In this document: piece by piece, positions 1 to 6,761 of the stretch
How the letters are laid out: every line of letters begins with the position of its first letter
Numbering within the stretch: the stretch's first letter is position 1
Source: Vicinamibacteria bacterium
GTDB lineage: Bacteria; Acidobacteriota; Vicinamibacteria; Vicinamibacterales; UBA2999
Assembly: GCA_025938035.1 (NCBI GenBank)
Contig: JAICQE010000089.1
Coordinates: 1 to 17,195 of the forward strand
DNA: 17,195 nt
Direction of reading: 5' to 3'
Position numbers and translations under genes: made by a program
The notes under the pieces: generated by a model
Seen by the model: only the letters and a program-made list of their open reading frames with translations
Told to the model about the DNA's origin: nothing
The model's database searches: none

Positions 1-2346
1 CCCGGCACGTACGATCGCATCCTGTCCATCGACAAGGACCGTCTCCTGCAGGACATCGGTGAGGAATCGGAGGAGGGGATCGAGTTCCTCAGCATCCTGA
101 CCGCGATTCGCCACTTGCCCGGACGTAACGACGCCGAGCCCGAACAGCTGGCGGAGCGCGATCGCGAAAAGGAAGTGATCAAGCGGCGGCTGGCAGCGCT
201 GACGGATCGCTCGGCCCGCGTTCGTGAACACGTCGACGCCGCAGTCCATTGTCTGAACGGCGTCGCCGGCCATCCCGGCAGCTTCGACGCGCTCGACGGC
301 CTTCTCGGGGCGCAGGCCTACCGTCTCGCGCACTGGCGGGTCGCCGGCGAGGAAATCAACTACCGGCGCTTTTTCGACATCAACGAGCTTGCCGCCATCC
401 GCATGGAGGATCCGTCGGTGTTCGAGCGCGTGCACGCCTTCGCGTTCGAGTTGATCAGCCGCGGCTACGTGGACGGCATGCGGATCGACCACGTCGACGG
501 TCTGTTCGATCCGGGCGATTATCTGCGCCGCCTCCGCCAGCGCGCCGGCGAGCTGCGGGCGGACTCCCCAGCCGGCTCACGCAGCTTCTATCTCGTGGTC
601 GAGAAGATTCTCGCCAGCAACGAGGAGCTTCCCGACTGGCCCGTGGAAGGCACAACCGGCTACGACTTCCTGGTCAGGCTGAACGGGCTGTTTGTCGACG
701 AACGCAACGAACGCGCGCTGAACGACGTCTACGAGCGCTTTGTCCGGCTCAAGGTCCCGTACGACGAGATTACCTATCGAGGCAAGCAGCTCGTCCTCCG
801 CGTCAGCATGGCCGGCGAGCTGAACGTGCTCGGCCACCGGCTGAACCTCTTCTCCGAGCGGAACCGCCACTATCGCGACTTCACGCTCAACGCGCTGACG
901 CAGGCGATGCGCGAGATCATCGCCTGCTTCCCGGTCTACCGTTCGTATGTGAACGACCGGGACGAGGTCAGCGCGCAGGATCGGCGCGCCATCGAGCACG
1001 CGGTCCGTGGCGCGAAACACCGCAATCCGAACCGGCCGGCCGCCGTCTACGACTTCGTCAGCGATTTGCTGCTCAAGCGCGCCACCTACATCAGCGAATC
1101 GAGCCGCGACGAGCACATGGGGTTCGTCGGCAAGTTCCAGCAGGTCACCAGTCCGGTGACAGCGAAGGGGATCGAGGACACGGCGCTCTACCTCTACAAC
1201 CGTCTGGTCTCCCTGAACGAGGTCGGCGGTGAACCAGATACGTTCGGCACGGCGCCGGCTGCGCTCCACGCATGGCTGCAGGAGCGCGCCAGACGATGGC
1301 CGCACGGCCTGTCGGCGACGTCGACGCACGACACCAAGAGAAGCGAGGACGTCCGCGCGCGCCTGAACGTGCTGTCGGAGGTGCCGGGTGCGTGGAAGCA
1401 GGCGGCGAGCCGCTGGGCGCGTCTGAACCGGCGCGGCCGTTCGATCGTGGACGGCCAGTCGTACCCGAGCCGGAACGAAGAGTATCTGCTGTACCAGACG
1501 CTGCTCGGCACCTGGCCGCTCGAGCCGATGTCTCCGGCGGACGAGGCCGCCTATCACGAGCGCATCGTCACCTACATGCTCAAGGCGATGCGGGAAGCGA
1601 AAGTCTTCACCAGCTGGCTGAATCCAAGTCCGGCGCACGAGCGGGCGATGGCACGGTTCATCGAGACCGTGCTCTCGCCGGACAACCATGCCTTCCGCAA
1701 AGACTTCCTGCAGCTGCACGGCGACGTCTCCCGCTACGGCATCTACAACTCGCTGTCGCAGATGACCATCAAGATCTGCGCGCCCGGCGTGCCGGACTTC
1801 TATCAGGGATCAGAGCTGTGGAACTTCACGCTCGTCGACCCCGACAACCGCCGACCCGTGGATTACGGGCGGCGCTGCCGGCTGCTGACGGCGCTGGACG
1901 AGGAGTGCGCCCGCGACGGTCGGGACGAGGTCGCCGCCCGGGTGCTGCGGGCACGCGACGATCGGCTCAAGCTGTTCGCCACGGCGATGCTGCTGCGCGC
2001 GCGCTGCCGGGAGCGCGACATCTTCACCAACGGCGACTACAATCCGGTTGACGTGCAGGGTTCCCGGCGTGATCACGTGTTCGCGTTCGCGCGCACGGCC
2101 GGCGGCCGGCAGCTGGTCGTTGCCGTTCCCCGCTTGATCGCGACGATCGCGCCGCAGGCGGATATGGCGCCGATCGGCGAGCGGGTGTGGGGCGACACGC
2201 ACATCGTTGTTCCGTTCAGCCCCGGGCAGGGCAGACTGCACAATGTGATCACCGACCGCTGTGTCACCGTGCAGCCGGACACCGGAGCTATTCGTGCCGC
2301 CGATGCGTTCGACCGCTTCCCCATCGCGGTGCTCATTGGTGGCTGA
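1..2346 (+). CDS. treY: Maltooligosyl trehalose synthase, 3' part (N-terminus off the left edge)
   Basis: A GH13-family enzyme (EC 5.4.99.15) that turns the reducing-end alpha-1,4 linkage of a maltooligosaccharide into an alpha,alpha-1,1 linkage; TreZ then releases trehalose. The frame is open from base 1, giving 781 visible codons before the TGA at 2344. A TTG at 115 is not the start because homologous-looking sequence continues upstream. Conserved region II is GMRIDHVDGL, with the nucleophile Asp at 487-489. Region III contains VEKIL, with the acid/base Glu at 601-603. Region IV is STHDTKRSED, with the transition-state Asp at 1330-1332. The TreY-typical PGVPDFYQGSELW and LVDPDNRRPVDY segments follow at about 1786-1860. 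Region I is not seen and should lie upstream, so roughly 100-200 residues are missing. No treZ or glgX is in the window; they would be expected to the left. It is intact up to its stop. Confidence 0.96.
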   Translation, partial: PGTYDRILSIDKDRLLQDIGEESEEGIEFLSILTAIRHLPGRNDAEPEQLAERDREKEVIKRRLAALTDRSARVREHVDAAVHCLNGVAGHPGSFDALDGLLGAQAYRLAHWRVAGEEINYRRFFDINELAAIRMEDPSVFERVHAFAFELISRGYVDGMRIDHVDGLFDPGDYLRRLRQRAGELRADSPAGSRSFYLVVEKILASNEELPDWPVEGTTGYDFLVRLNGLFVDERNERALNDVYERFVRLKVPYDEITYRGKQLVLRVSMAGELNVLGHRLNLFSERNRHYRDFTLNALTQAMREIIACFPVYRSYVNDRDEVSAQDRRAIEHAVRGAKHRNPNRPAAVYDFVSDLLLKRATYISESSRDEHMGFVGKFQQVTSPVTAKGIEDTALYLYNRLVSLNEVGGEPDTFGTAPAALHAWLQERARRWPHGLSATSTHDTKRSEDVRARLNVLSEVPGAWKQAASRWARLNRRGRSIVDGQSYPSRNEEYLLYQTLLGTWPLEPMSPADEAAYHERIVTYMLKAMREAKVFTSWLNPSPAHERAMARFIETVLSPDNHAFRKDFLQLHGDVSRYGIYNSLSQMTIKICAPGVPDFYQGSELWNFTLVDPDNRRPVDYGRRCRLLTALDEECARDGRDEVAARVLRARDDRLKLFATAMLLRARCRERDIFTNGDYNPVDVQGSRRDHVFAFARTAGGRQLVVAVPRLIATIAPQADMAPIGERVWGDTHIVVPFSPGQGRLHNVITDRCVTVQPDTGAIRAADAFDRFPIAVLIGG

Positions 2347-2351
2347 CGGAA

Positions 2352-2427
2352 ATGCAAAATTCAAAATGCAGGATGCAAACTAAAACCCGGTTCACCGTGC
2401 TTGCATTTTGCATTTTGCATTTTGAAT
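2352..2427. repeat. Inverted pair of 7-bp repeat arrays behind treY
   Basis: The treY stop is followed within 6 bp by four tandem heptamers of the type atgcaaa (2352-2379; variants attcaaa and atgcagg). After a 27-bp spacer come a partial unit and three units of the complementary heptamer tttgcat (2401-2427; last unit tttgaat). Bases 2358-2379 and 2407-2428 pair at 20 of 22 positions, so the transcript could form a long AU-rich hairpin. It is AT-rich in a GC-rich genome. It fills nearly all the space between treY and the next gene and could act as a terminator or mRNA 3'-end structure, or be a dispersed repeat. The role is inference; the repeat itself is plainly visible. Confidence 0.85.
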
Positions 2428-2447
2428 TACGGTGCACTTCCTAGCCC

Positions 2448-3698
2448 ATGGATTGGTGGCAGTTCGTCGCGCTGGCATTCATCGCCTGGTTCACCTTCGT
2501 TTTTCTCTTCACCCCGCGTATCGACTACCACGTGACGGCGCCACTGCGGCCCGACAGCGACGAGTTCGTCTACGTGCTGCAATCGGCCTGTCAGGCAGCG
2601 ATTCACCGTGGCAACCGGGTGCAGATCTACACCAACGGCGCGCAGTTCTATCCCGCGATGCGCGACGCCATTCTCGCCGCCGAGGCGTCGATTAACCTGG
2701 AAGCCTACATCTTCCAGCCCGGCGACGCCGCGGACATGATTGTCGAGGCGATGATTGCCCGCGCCCAGGCGGGCGTCGACGTGCGCGTCGTGCTCGACGC
2801 GATCGGCAGCTCCCGGTTCACCAATAGCGCGGCGCGGCGGCTGGCCGCGAACGGGTGCCGCGTGTCCTTCTATCAGCCGATGACCTGGTACCGGCTTCAT
2901 CGGTTGAACAACCGCACCCACCGCGAGCTGCTGGTCGTGGATGGCCGCATCGCCTTCACCGGCGGAGCCGGAGTCGCGGACTGGTGGTACAAGCCCGTGC
3001 ACGGGCCGACCTGGCGCGACACGATGGCGCGCATCGAGGGACCGGTGGCGGCGGCGATCCAGGGAACGTTTGCCGAGAACTGGCTCGAGGCGTGCGGCGA
3101 GATCCTCACCGGGCCTCGTCACTGGCCCGCTCTCGCACCCGCCGGCACCGCGGAAGCGATGCTGGTCAAGAGTTCGCCTTCCGATCGCGCGACGGCCTCC
3201 AGAGTCGTCTTTCAGATGCTGATCGAAGGCGCGGTCGCCTCGATCGACATCAGCACACCCTATTTCCTTCCCGACCGGGCGTTCCGACGCGCGCTCGTAC
3301 GCGCGGCGCAGCGCGGCGTGCACGTGCGTGCGATCGTGCCCGGGCGTGTCACCGACCAGCGCTGGGTGCGGCTGGCGAGCCGGCGGATGTACCGCGAGCT
3401 GCTCGAAGGCGGCGTACGCATCTTCGAATACCGGCCGTCGATGATACACGTGAAGGCCGTCATGGTCGACGGCGTCTGGGCGATGCTGGGAACCACCAAC
3501 ATCGACAACCGATCGTTCGAGCACAACGACGAGGTCAACGTCGCCTTTCGCGAGCAGGGCGTGACCGCGCGGCTCCAGCACGACTTCGCCGCCGACCTCG
3601 CGGCGAGCGACGAGGTCACGCTCGAGCAGTGGGTCGCCCGGCCGATCCTGGAGAAGATCATCGGCCCCGTCTGCTGGATTCTGGAACGTCAACAATAA
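2448..3698 (+). CDS. Membrane-anchored phospholipase D / cardiolipin synthase-like protein
   Basis: A 416-residue PLD-superfamily protein, probably a phospholipid transferase acting at the cytoplasmic membrane (cardiolipin synthesis joins two phosphatidylglycerols or a related pair). Residues 3-22 (WWQFVALAFIAWFTFVFLFT) form one membrane anchor. The first PLD half has its motif at 158-165, HRELLVVD, followed by GRIAFTGGAGVADWW. The second half has a canonical HxKx4D at 334-341 (HVKAVMVD), then GTTNIDNRSFEHNDEVNV. In the first motif the usual lysine is Glu160, which is unusual. The length is shorter than E. coli ClsA (two N-terminal membrane segments) and close to ClsB. The ATG at 2448 has no strong ribosome binding site, but it places the anchor correctly. 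It lies 101 bp behind treY, across a repeat. The fold is certain; the exact substrate is not. Confidence 0.87.
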   Translation: MDWWQFVALAFIAWFTFVFLFTPRIDYHVTAPLRPDSDEFVYVLQSACQAAIHRGNRVQIYTNGAQFYPAMRDAILAAEASINLEAYIFQPGDAADMIVEAMIARAQAGVDVRVVLDAIGSSRFTNSAARRLAANGCRVSFYQPMTWYRLHRLNNRTHRELLVVDGRIAFTGGAGVADWWYKPVHGPTWRDTMARIEGPVAAAIQGTFAENWLEACGEILTGPRHWPALAPAGTAEAMLVKSSPSDRATASRVVFQMLIEGAVASIDISTPYFLPDRAFRRALVRAAQRGVHVRAIVPGRVTDQRWVRLASRRMYRELLEGGVRIFEYRPSMIHVKAVMVDGVWAMLGTTNIDNRSFEHNDEVNVAFREQGVTARLQHDFAADLAASDEVTLEQWVARPILEKIIGPVCWILERQQ

Positions 3699-3708
3699 GG
3701 CGGCCCGC

Positions 3709-3758
3709 CGATTGCAGTGCGCACACGCGGGAGTAAGACCTGATGCGCACTGCGATCG
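3709..3758 (+). promoter_or_regulatory. Stem-loop enclosing the RBS and start codon of the next gene
   Basis: Bases 3709-3723 pair with 3744-3758 over 15 positions (14 Watson-Crick and one G-U in RNA). The 20-base loop (3724-3743) carries the Shine-Dalgarno-like gggag (3729-3733) and the A of the ATG at 3743; the T and G of the start codon are in the stem. Such a structure could limit ribosome access and make translation depend on temperature, a protein or a small RNA. It could instead end transcription of the upstream phospholipase gene, but no T-run follows the stem. The pairing is seen directly; the function is inference. Confidence 0.55.
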
Positions 3759-4117
3759 TTACCATTGGCCTCGTCGTTCTGGGAGCGCTCTCGGTTCCAC
3801 AGTCGCCGGCAAAAGAAATCGTTGAAATCAAAGTGCACGGCTATTACTTCTCCGCGCCGGCCACGGTGCCGATTACCGTTGCCGTCGAACCAGGGGAGAA
3901 GAACCGCATACTCGTAGTCGAAGTCGACAGCGAGGACTATTTCCGATCATCGGCGGTCGAGCTCGACGGCGAAAAGGAGAAACGGCTGCACTCGGTGGAG
4001 TTCAAGAGCCTGCCCGCAGGCGAATACACGCTGCGCGCGCAGGTCCGCTCGAAGACCGATGTGCTCGGCACCGCCACCGGCGGGCTGGTCGTCACCGGGA
4101 TCACTCCGGAGCGCTGA
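3743..4117 (+). CDS. Small exported protein, unknown function, beta-rich
   Basis: A 124-residue protein that I do not recognise. Residues 1-23 look like a Sec signal peptide (RTAIVTIGLVVLGALSV, then a small polar stretch ending near SPAKE). The mature part alternates short hydrophobic and charged stretches: ITVAVEPGEKNRILVVEV, the LHSVEFKSLPAGEYTLRAQV segment, and a C-terminal GGLVVTGI. This suggests a small immunoglobulin-like or transthyretin-like beta sandwich in the periplasm; 'LPAGEYTLRA' is typical of such folds. There is no cysteine, so no lipobox and no disulfide. A gggag at 3729-3733 lies 9 bases before the ATG and supports this start, although the start is within a hairpin. It lies 44 bp behind the phospholipase-like gene and may be co-transcribed with it. 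Confidence 0.75.
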   Translation: MRTAIVTIGLVVLGALSVPQSPAKEIVEIKVHGYYFSAPATVPITVAVEPGEKNRILVVEVDSEDYFRSSAVELDGEKEKRLHSVEFKSLPAGEYTLRAQVRSKTDVLGTATGGLVVTGITPER

Positions 4118-4124
4118 ACTGATA

Positions 4125-4154
4125 CCCGGTGCCTCACTCTGAGCCAGCACCGGG
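4125..4154. terminator. Hairpin between convergent genes, probable bidirectional terminator
   Basis: cccggtgc (4125-4132) and gcaccggg (4147-4154) form a perfect 8-bp stem. The loop contains a further ctca/tgag pairing (4133-4136 with 4140-4143). It lies in the 46-bp gap between a plus-strand stop at 4117 and a minus-strand stop at 4164, the right place for a shared terminator. Neither side has a strong T-run, so termination strength is uncertain. Confidence 0.55.
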
Positions 4155-4163
4155 CCCTGACGC

Positions 4164-4964
4164 CTACTTGTCTATCGCGGCGGTCCACTCCTCGACCTGC
4201 TTCTCCGTCATCGCGCCGCGCGGCTGCACGCGCGCGTCCTCGTAGCCCCATTCATCGACGTCAACCAGATACTGCTGCCGCGACAGCAGCGTGCCCTGAC
4301 AGACTTTGCTGTCGCGCGTCGGCACGTCGAGTTCCGCAGCGAGGCGATTCAGCAGGTCCTTGATCACGGAGGATGGGATCAGCGAACGCTCCCCGGGATA
4401 GATGAACCCGAACAGGATCAGGTGACTGAGCAGCACGCGCCAATTCGGGCCGAACCGGCGAACGAGCCGCTCCCAGTTCAGCAGACCGCTGCAGTGCCGG
4501 AACAGATGGGCGACGTCGGCGCCGTCGTAGCGCTCGCGCTCCATGATCAGCGCCTTCGACCAGATCATTTCCTCCGCCGGACACAGCTTGACGGGAGCGC
4601 CCAGCACTTCCTCGTCCACCGCGTGCGCGAACCACTCGTCGTCCACCTCCGCGACGGCGTTGCCGGAGCTGAAGATGACGTCGATGAACTTGTCGGCGTG
4701 GTGCGCCTTGGCGAGCCAGTGGGTGAACGTGATCTCGGTCTTGAAACCGGCGCGTTCAAGGACGTCGAGGACGCGCTGCACGTCGCGCTCCCGCACGAAG
4801 ATGTCGAAGTCCTTCGTCGTGCGGGCAATCCCCGCATAGTACTGGAACGCGTAGGTGCCTCCCACCATGTACGGGACGCCGCTGCGGTTCAGCATGTCGA
4901 GGGCGTTCCGGTACAACTCCGCTTTCTCGGGGGTGGTGAGCAGGGGGGCCTCGGTGTCGATCAC
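4164..4964 (-). CDS. Nucleotidyltransferase-fold protein
   Basis: A 266-residue protein with the Pol-beta-type nucleotidyltransferase signature: MVGGTYAFQ (GG at 35-36), then KDFDIFV with Asp52 and Asp54 as the metal-binding pair. A likely third acid is Asp95 in KFIDVIF. WSKALIMERERYDGADVAHL (135-154) resembles the basic/acidic helix of the AbiEii/MNT-like and related stand-alone nucleotidyltransferases. The family transfers a nucleotide from an NTP to a hydroxyl on a protein, RNA or small molecule; the acceptor cannot be told here. The start is GTG at 4964; gaggt 8 bases upstream (plus-strand acctc, 4973-4977) supports it. It begins 34 bp behind the phosphoesterase gene on the same strand, so the two are probably one operon. 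No small HEPN-like or AbiEi-like partner is adjacent, which argues against a classical toxin-antitoxin pair. Confidence 0.8.
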   Translation of the reverse strand: MIDTEAPLLTTPEKAELYRNALDMLNRSGVPYMVGGTYAFQYYAGIARTTKDFDIFVRERDVQRVLDVLERAGFKTEITFTHWLAKAHHADKFIDVIFSSGNAVAEVDDEWFAHAVDEEVLGAPVKLCPAEEMIWSKALIMERERYDGADVAHLFRHCSGLLNWERLVRRFGPNWRVLLSHLILFGFIYPGERSLIPSSVIKDLLNRLAAELDVPTRDSKVCQGTLLSRQQYLVDVDEWGYEDARVQPRGAMTEKQVEEWTAAIDK

Positions 4965-4998
4965 GTCGGTCTACCTCAAATGGTCGATGCTGCACATT

Positions 4999-5799
4999 TC
5001 ACGCCGTCTTCACCACCGGTTCGCCGAGCGGCGGCGGTGCGGCGGTCTCCGGCGCGTCGTCTTCAAGGGGCAATTCGAGGACCAGGTAGGGCGGCCGCTC
5101 AGGATTAAGCCGCGCCATCAGCGGCATGGCGACGTTGTAGACGGGAACGCCGGTCGACGTCCGGCCTTCTGCCGTCCCGCGGTGAGCGTGACCGTGAAAG
5201 ACCGCGCTCACGCGGTAACGGTTAATCGGCTCCTCCAGCCGGCTCGACCCGAGGTACGGAAATATCTCCGGCGGTTCTCCTTCGACGGTCGCCCGCACCG
5301 GCGAATAGTGCATCAGCGCCACGCGACGAGTCGTGCGCAGACGCGCCAGCGCGGCTTCCAGCTTCAACGCCTCGTCTATGGCTTCCTGAACGAAGTGTTT
5401 GGTCGTCTGTTCCCCCCAGGGACCCAGCGCTCCGCGGCCGAACCCCCCGGCAAATCCCTTCACGCCTGCGAAACCGACCCCCTGGACTTCCGTGGCTTCA
5501 CCGTCGAGAACCTTGACGCCGGCGTCGGTCAGGATCTGACTGATCTCGTCCTGCTTGCCCGCTTCGTAGTCGTGGTTGCCAAGCACGGCGATGACCGGGA
5601 TGTTCATCGACGTCGTGATCTCGCGCGCCAGAATGCGTGCCTCCTCTGGAAGCCCGTAATCGGTGAAGTCGCCGCAAATCAGCAGCACGTCAGCGGTGTG
5701 GCTGATCTGCGCAAACACGGCGTGGAACGTGCCCTGCGAGGTTTTCGACACGTGGATGTCGCCCATCGCGGCGATTCGAAGGTGACGGCGGGTTGTCAT
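4999..5799 (-). CDS. Calcineurin-like metallophosphoesterase
   Basis: A 266-residue dimetal phosphoesterase of the calcineurin-like superfamily, with no signal peptide and so probably cytoplasmic. All five motifs are present in order: GDIH (Asp14, His16), CGDFTD (Asp44), LGNHD (Asn75, His76), MHYSP (His164) and FHGHAHRG (His204, His206). The C-terminus ends in a short Pro/Ala tail. Members hydrolyse phosphomono- or diesters, including cyclic nucleotides and nucleic acid ends; the substrate is not evident. An insertion rich in glycine (about 111-130, with GFAGGFGRGALG) between the NHD and second-half histidine motifs may shape the active site. It is the first gene of a probable operon with the nucleotidyltransferase. 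The start is ATG at 5799 with only a weak ribosome binding site. Confidence 0.87.
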   Translation of the reverse strand: MTTRRHLRIAAMGDIHVSKTSQGTFHAVFAQISHTADVLLICGDFTDYGLPEEARILAREITTSMNIPVIAVLGNHDYEAGKQDEISQILTDAGVKVLDGEATEVQGVGFAGVKGFAGGFGRGALGPWGEQTTKHFVQEAIDEALKLEAALARLRTTRRVALMHYSPVRATVEGEPPEIFPYLGSSRLEEPINRYRVSAVFHGHAHRGTAEGRTSTGVPVYNVAMPLMARLNPERPPYLVLELPLEDDAPETAAPPPLGEPVVKTA

Positions 5800-5880
5800 C
5801 TGCGTTCGAGTATGGTTCAGGTGGCGCTATCGTGCACCTCAGGTGGTACTCAAGAGCGGGGCCATATGTTCTACAGCTGA

Positions 5881-5961
5881 GGTTCAGAAGGTTCAGAGGG
5901 TTCAGAGGGTTCAGAGGGTTCAGAGGGTTCAGAGGGTTCAAGGGATTCAGAGGGTTCAAGG
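5881..5961. repeat. Minisatellite of nine 9-bp units (ggttcagag)
   Basis: Nine consecutive 9-bp units run from 5881 to 5961. Units 2-6 are identical (ggttcagag); the others differ by one to three bases (ggttcagaa, ggttcaagg, gattcagag). It lies in the 242-bp space between the divergent phosphoesterase (starts 5799) and response regulator (starts 6042), so it sits within or near their promoter region. The unit length is a multiple of three, so a minus-strand reading yields Pro-Leu-Asn tripeptides, but that frame overlaps the phosphoesterase gene and is not taken as coding. The remaining intergenic bases show no promoter I can assign with confidence. Arrays like this are prone to slippage and so to length variation. 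Confidence 0.93.
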
Positions 5962-6041
5962 GGTAGAAGTGCAAGATATGAAGAAACTGTGACAGCGGGC
6001 CGTGAGCACGCGTCCAAAGTTACATTCGTCTAACTCGACAG

Positions 6042-6761
6042 ATGACCCCGCCCCGCCCTCACGTGCTCGTTGTCGAAGACGAAGCGCACATCAGGGAACT
6101 GGTGTCGCTGCACCTCCGGCTGGAACGTGCCGTGCCGGTTGAAGCGGAGGACGGCCGGGCTGCGCTCGACCTCGCACGACAGCGGCGCTTCGATCTGGTC
6201 ATCCTCGATCTGATGCTGCCTGGCCTGGACGGGCTGACCGTCTGCCGCGCGATCCGCAAGGATTCGCCGAACCGCTCGACGCCGATTCTGATGCTCACGG
6301 CAAGGCGGGAAGAGACGGACAAGGTGCTGGGACTCGATTCCGGCGCCGATGACTACCTGACCAAACCGTTTGGCGTGCGCGAGTTGATGGCTCGCGTACG
6401 CGCCCTGCTCCGCCGCGCAGGCGCCGGAGAACGATCCGACGCGCCGCCGGCGTCCGTACCGATCGTCTATCGTCACATCGAGATCGACCCGGCCCGCCGC
6501 CGCGTACGCGTCGGCGGCCGCGATGTGGATCTGACGGCCAATGAATTTCAGCTGCTCTCCGTGCTTCTGGGCAGCCCAGGCATCGTGTTCAGTCGCGAAG
6601 CGCTGCTCAGCCGCGTCTGGGACGAGGCAACGTTCGTCACCGTGCGCAGCGTGGACACGCTGGTGAAGCGCGTGCGCAAGAAAATCGAGTCCGATCCCGC
6701 CGAGCCCGCCGTCATTCTCACGGTGTGGGGCGCCGGGTACAAGGCTGCCGATGTCGCGTGA
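6042..6761 (+). CDS. OmpR/PhoB-family response regulator
   Basis: A 239-residue transcription factor with an N-terminal receiver domain (about 5-122) and a C-terminal winged-helix DNA-binding domain (about 143-236). Receiver residues are the acidic pair Glu12/Asp13, phosphoacceptor Asp56 (in FDLVILDLMLPGLDG), Thr86 and Lys108 (LTKPFG). The C-terminal domain has the family's DLTANEFQLL, SREALLSRVWD and RSVDTLVKRVRKKI...GAGYK pattern. It is phosphorylated by its partner kinase, whose gene starts 11 bp before this one ends, which implies translational coupling. The start is ATG at 6042 with no clear Shine-Dalgarno; no other start fits the receiver domain better. Target genes are unknown; the PEGA gene downstream is the nearest candidate. 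Confidence 0.94.
   Translation: MTPPRPHVLVVEDEAHIRELVSLHLRLERAVPVEAEDGRAALDLARQRRFDLVILDLMLPGLDGLTVCRAIRKDSPNRSTPILMLTARREETDKVLGLDSGADDYLTKPFGVRELMARVRALLRRAGAGERSDAPPASVPIVYRHIEIDPARRRVRVGGRDVDLTANEFQLLSVLLGSPGIVFSREALLSRVWDEATFVTVRSVDTLVKRVRKKIESDPAEPAVILTVWGAGYKAADVA

Noticed and set aside
577..1719. A long minus-strand open frame opposite treY
   Set aside because: It is in a mirrored frame of a clear GH13 gene and has no recognisable domain; a shadow of high GC content.
2427..3695. A 422-codon minus-strand frame opposite the phospholipase-like gene
   Set aside because: It is antisense to a gene with clear PLD motifs and shows no domain of its own.
4164..5799. AbiE-type toxin-antitoxin or MNT/HEPN system
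   Set aside because: The partner is a phosphoesterase, not an AbiEi-type antitoxin or HEPN protein; there is no other sign of a defence island.
5881..5961. CRISPR array
   Set aside because: The units are 9 bp and directly abutting, with no spacers, and no cas gene is present.
5690..5974. A minus-strand open frame encoding a run of Pro-Leu-Asn repeats
   Set aside because: The repeats come from the 9-bp minisatellite, and the rest overlaps the start of the phosphoesterase gene in another frame. No ribosome binding site or recognisable domain.
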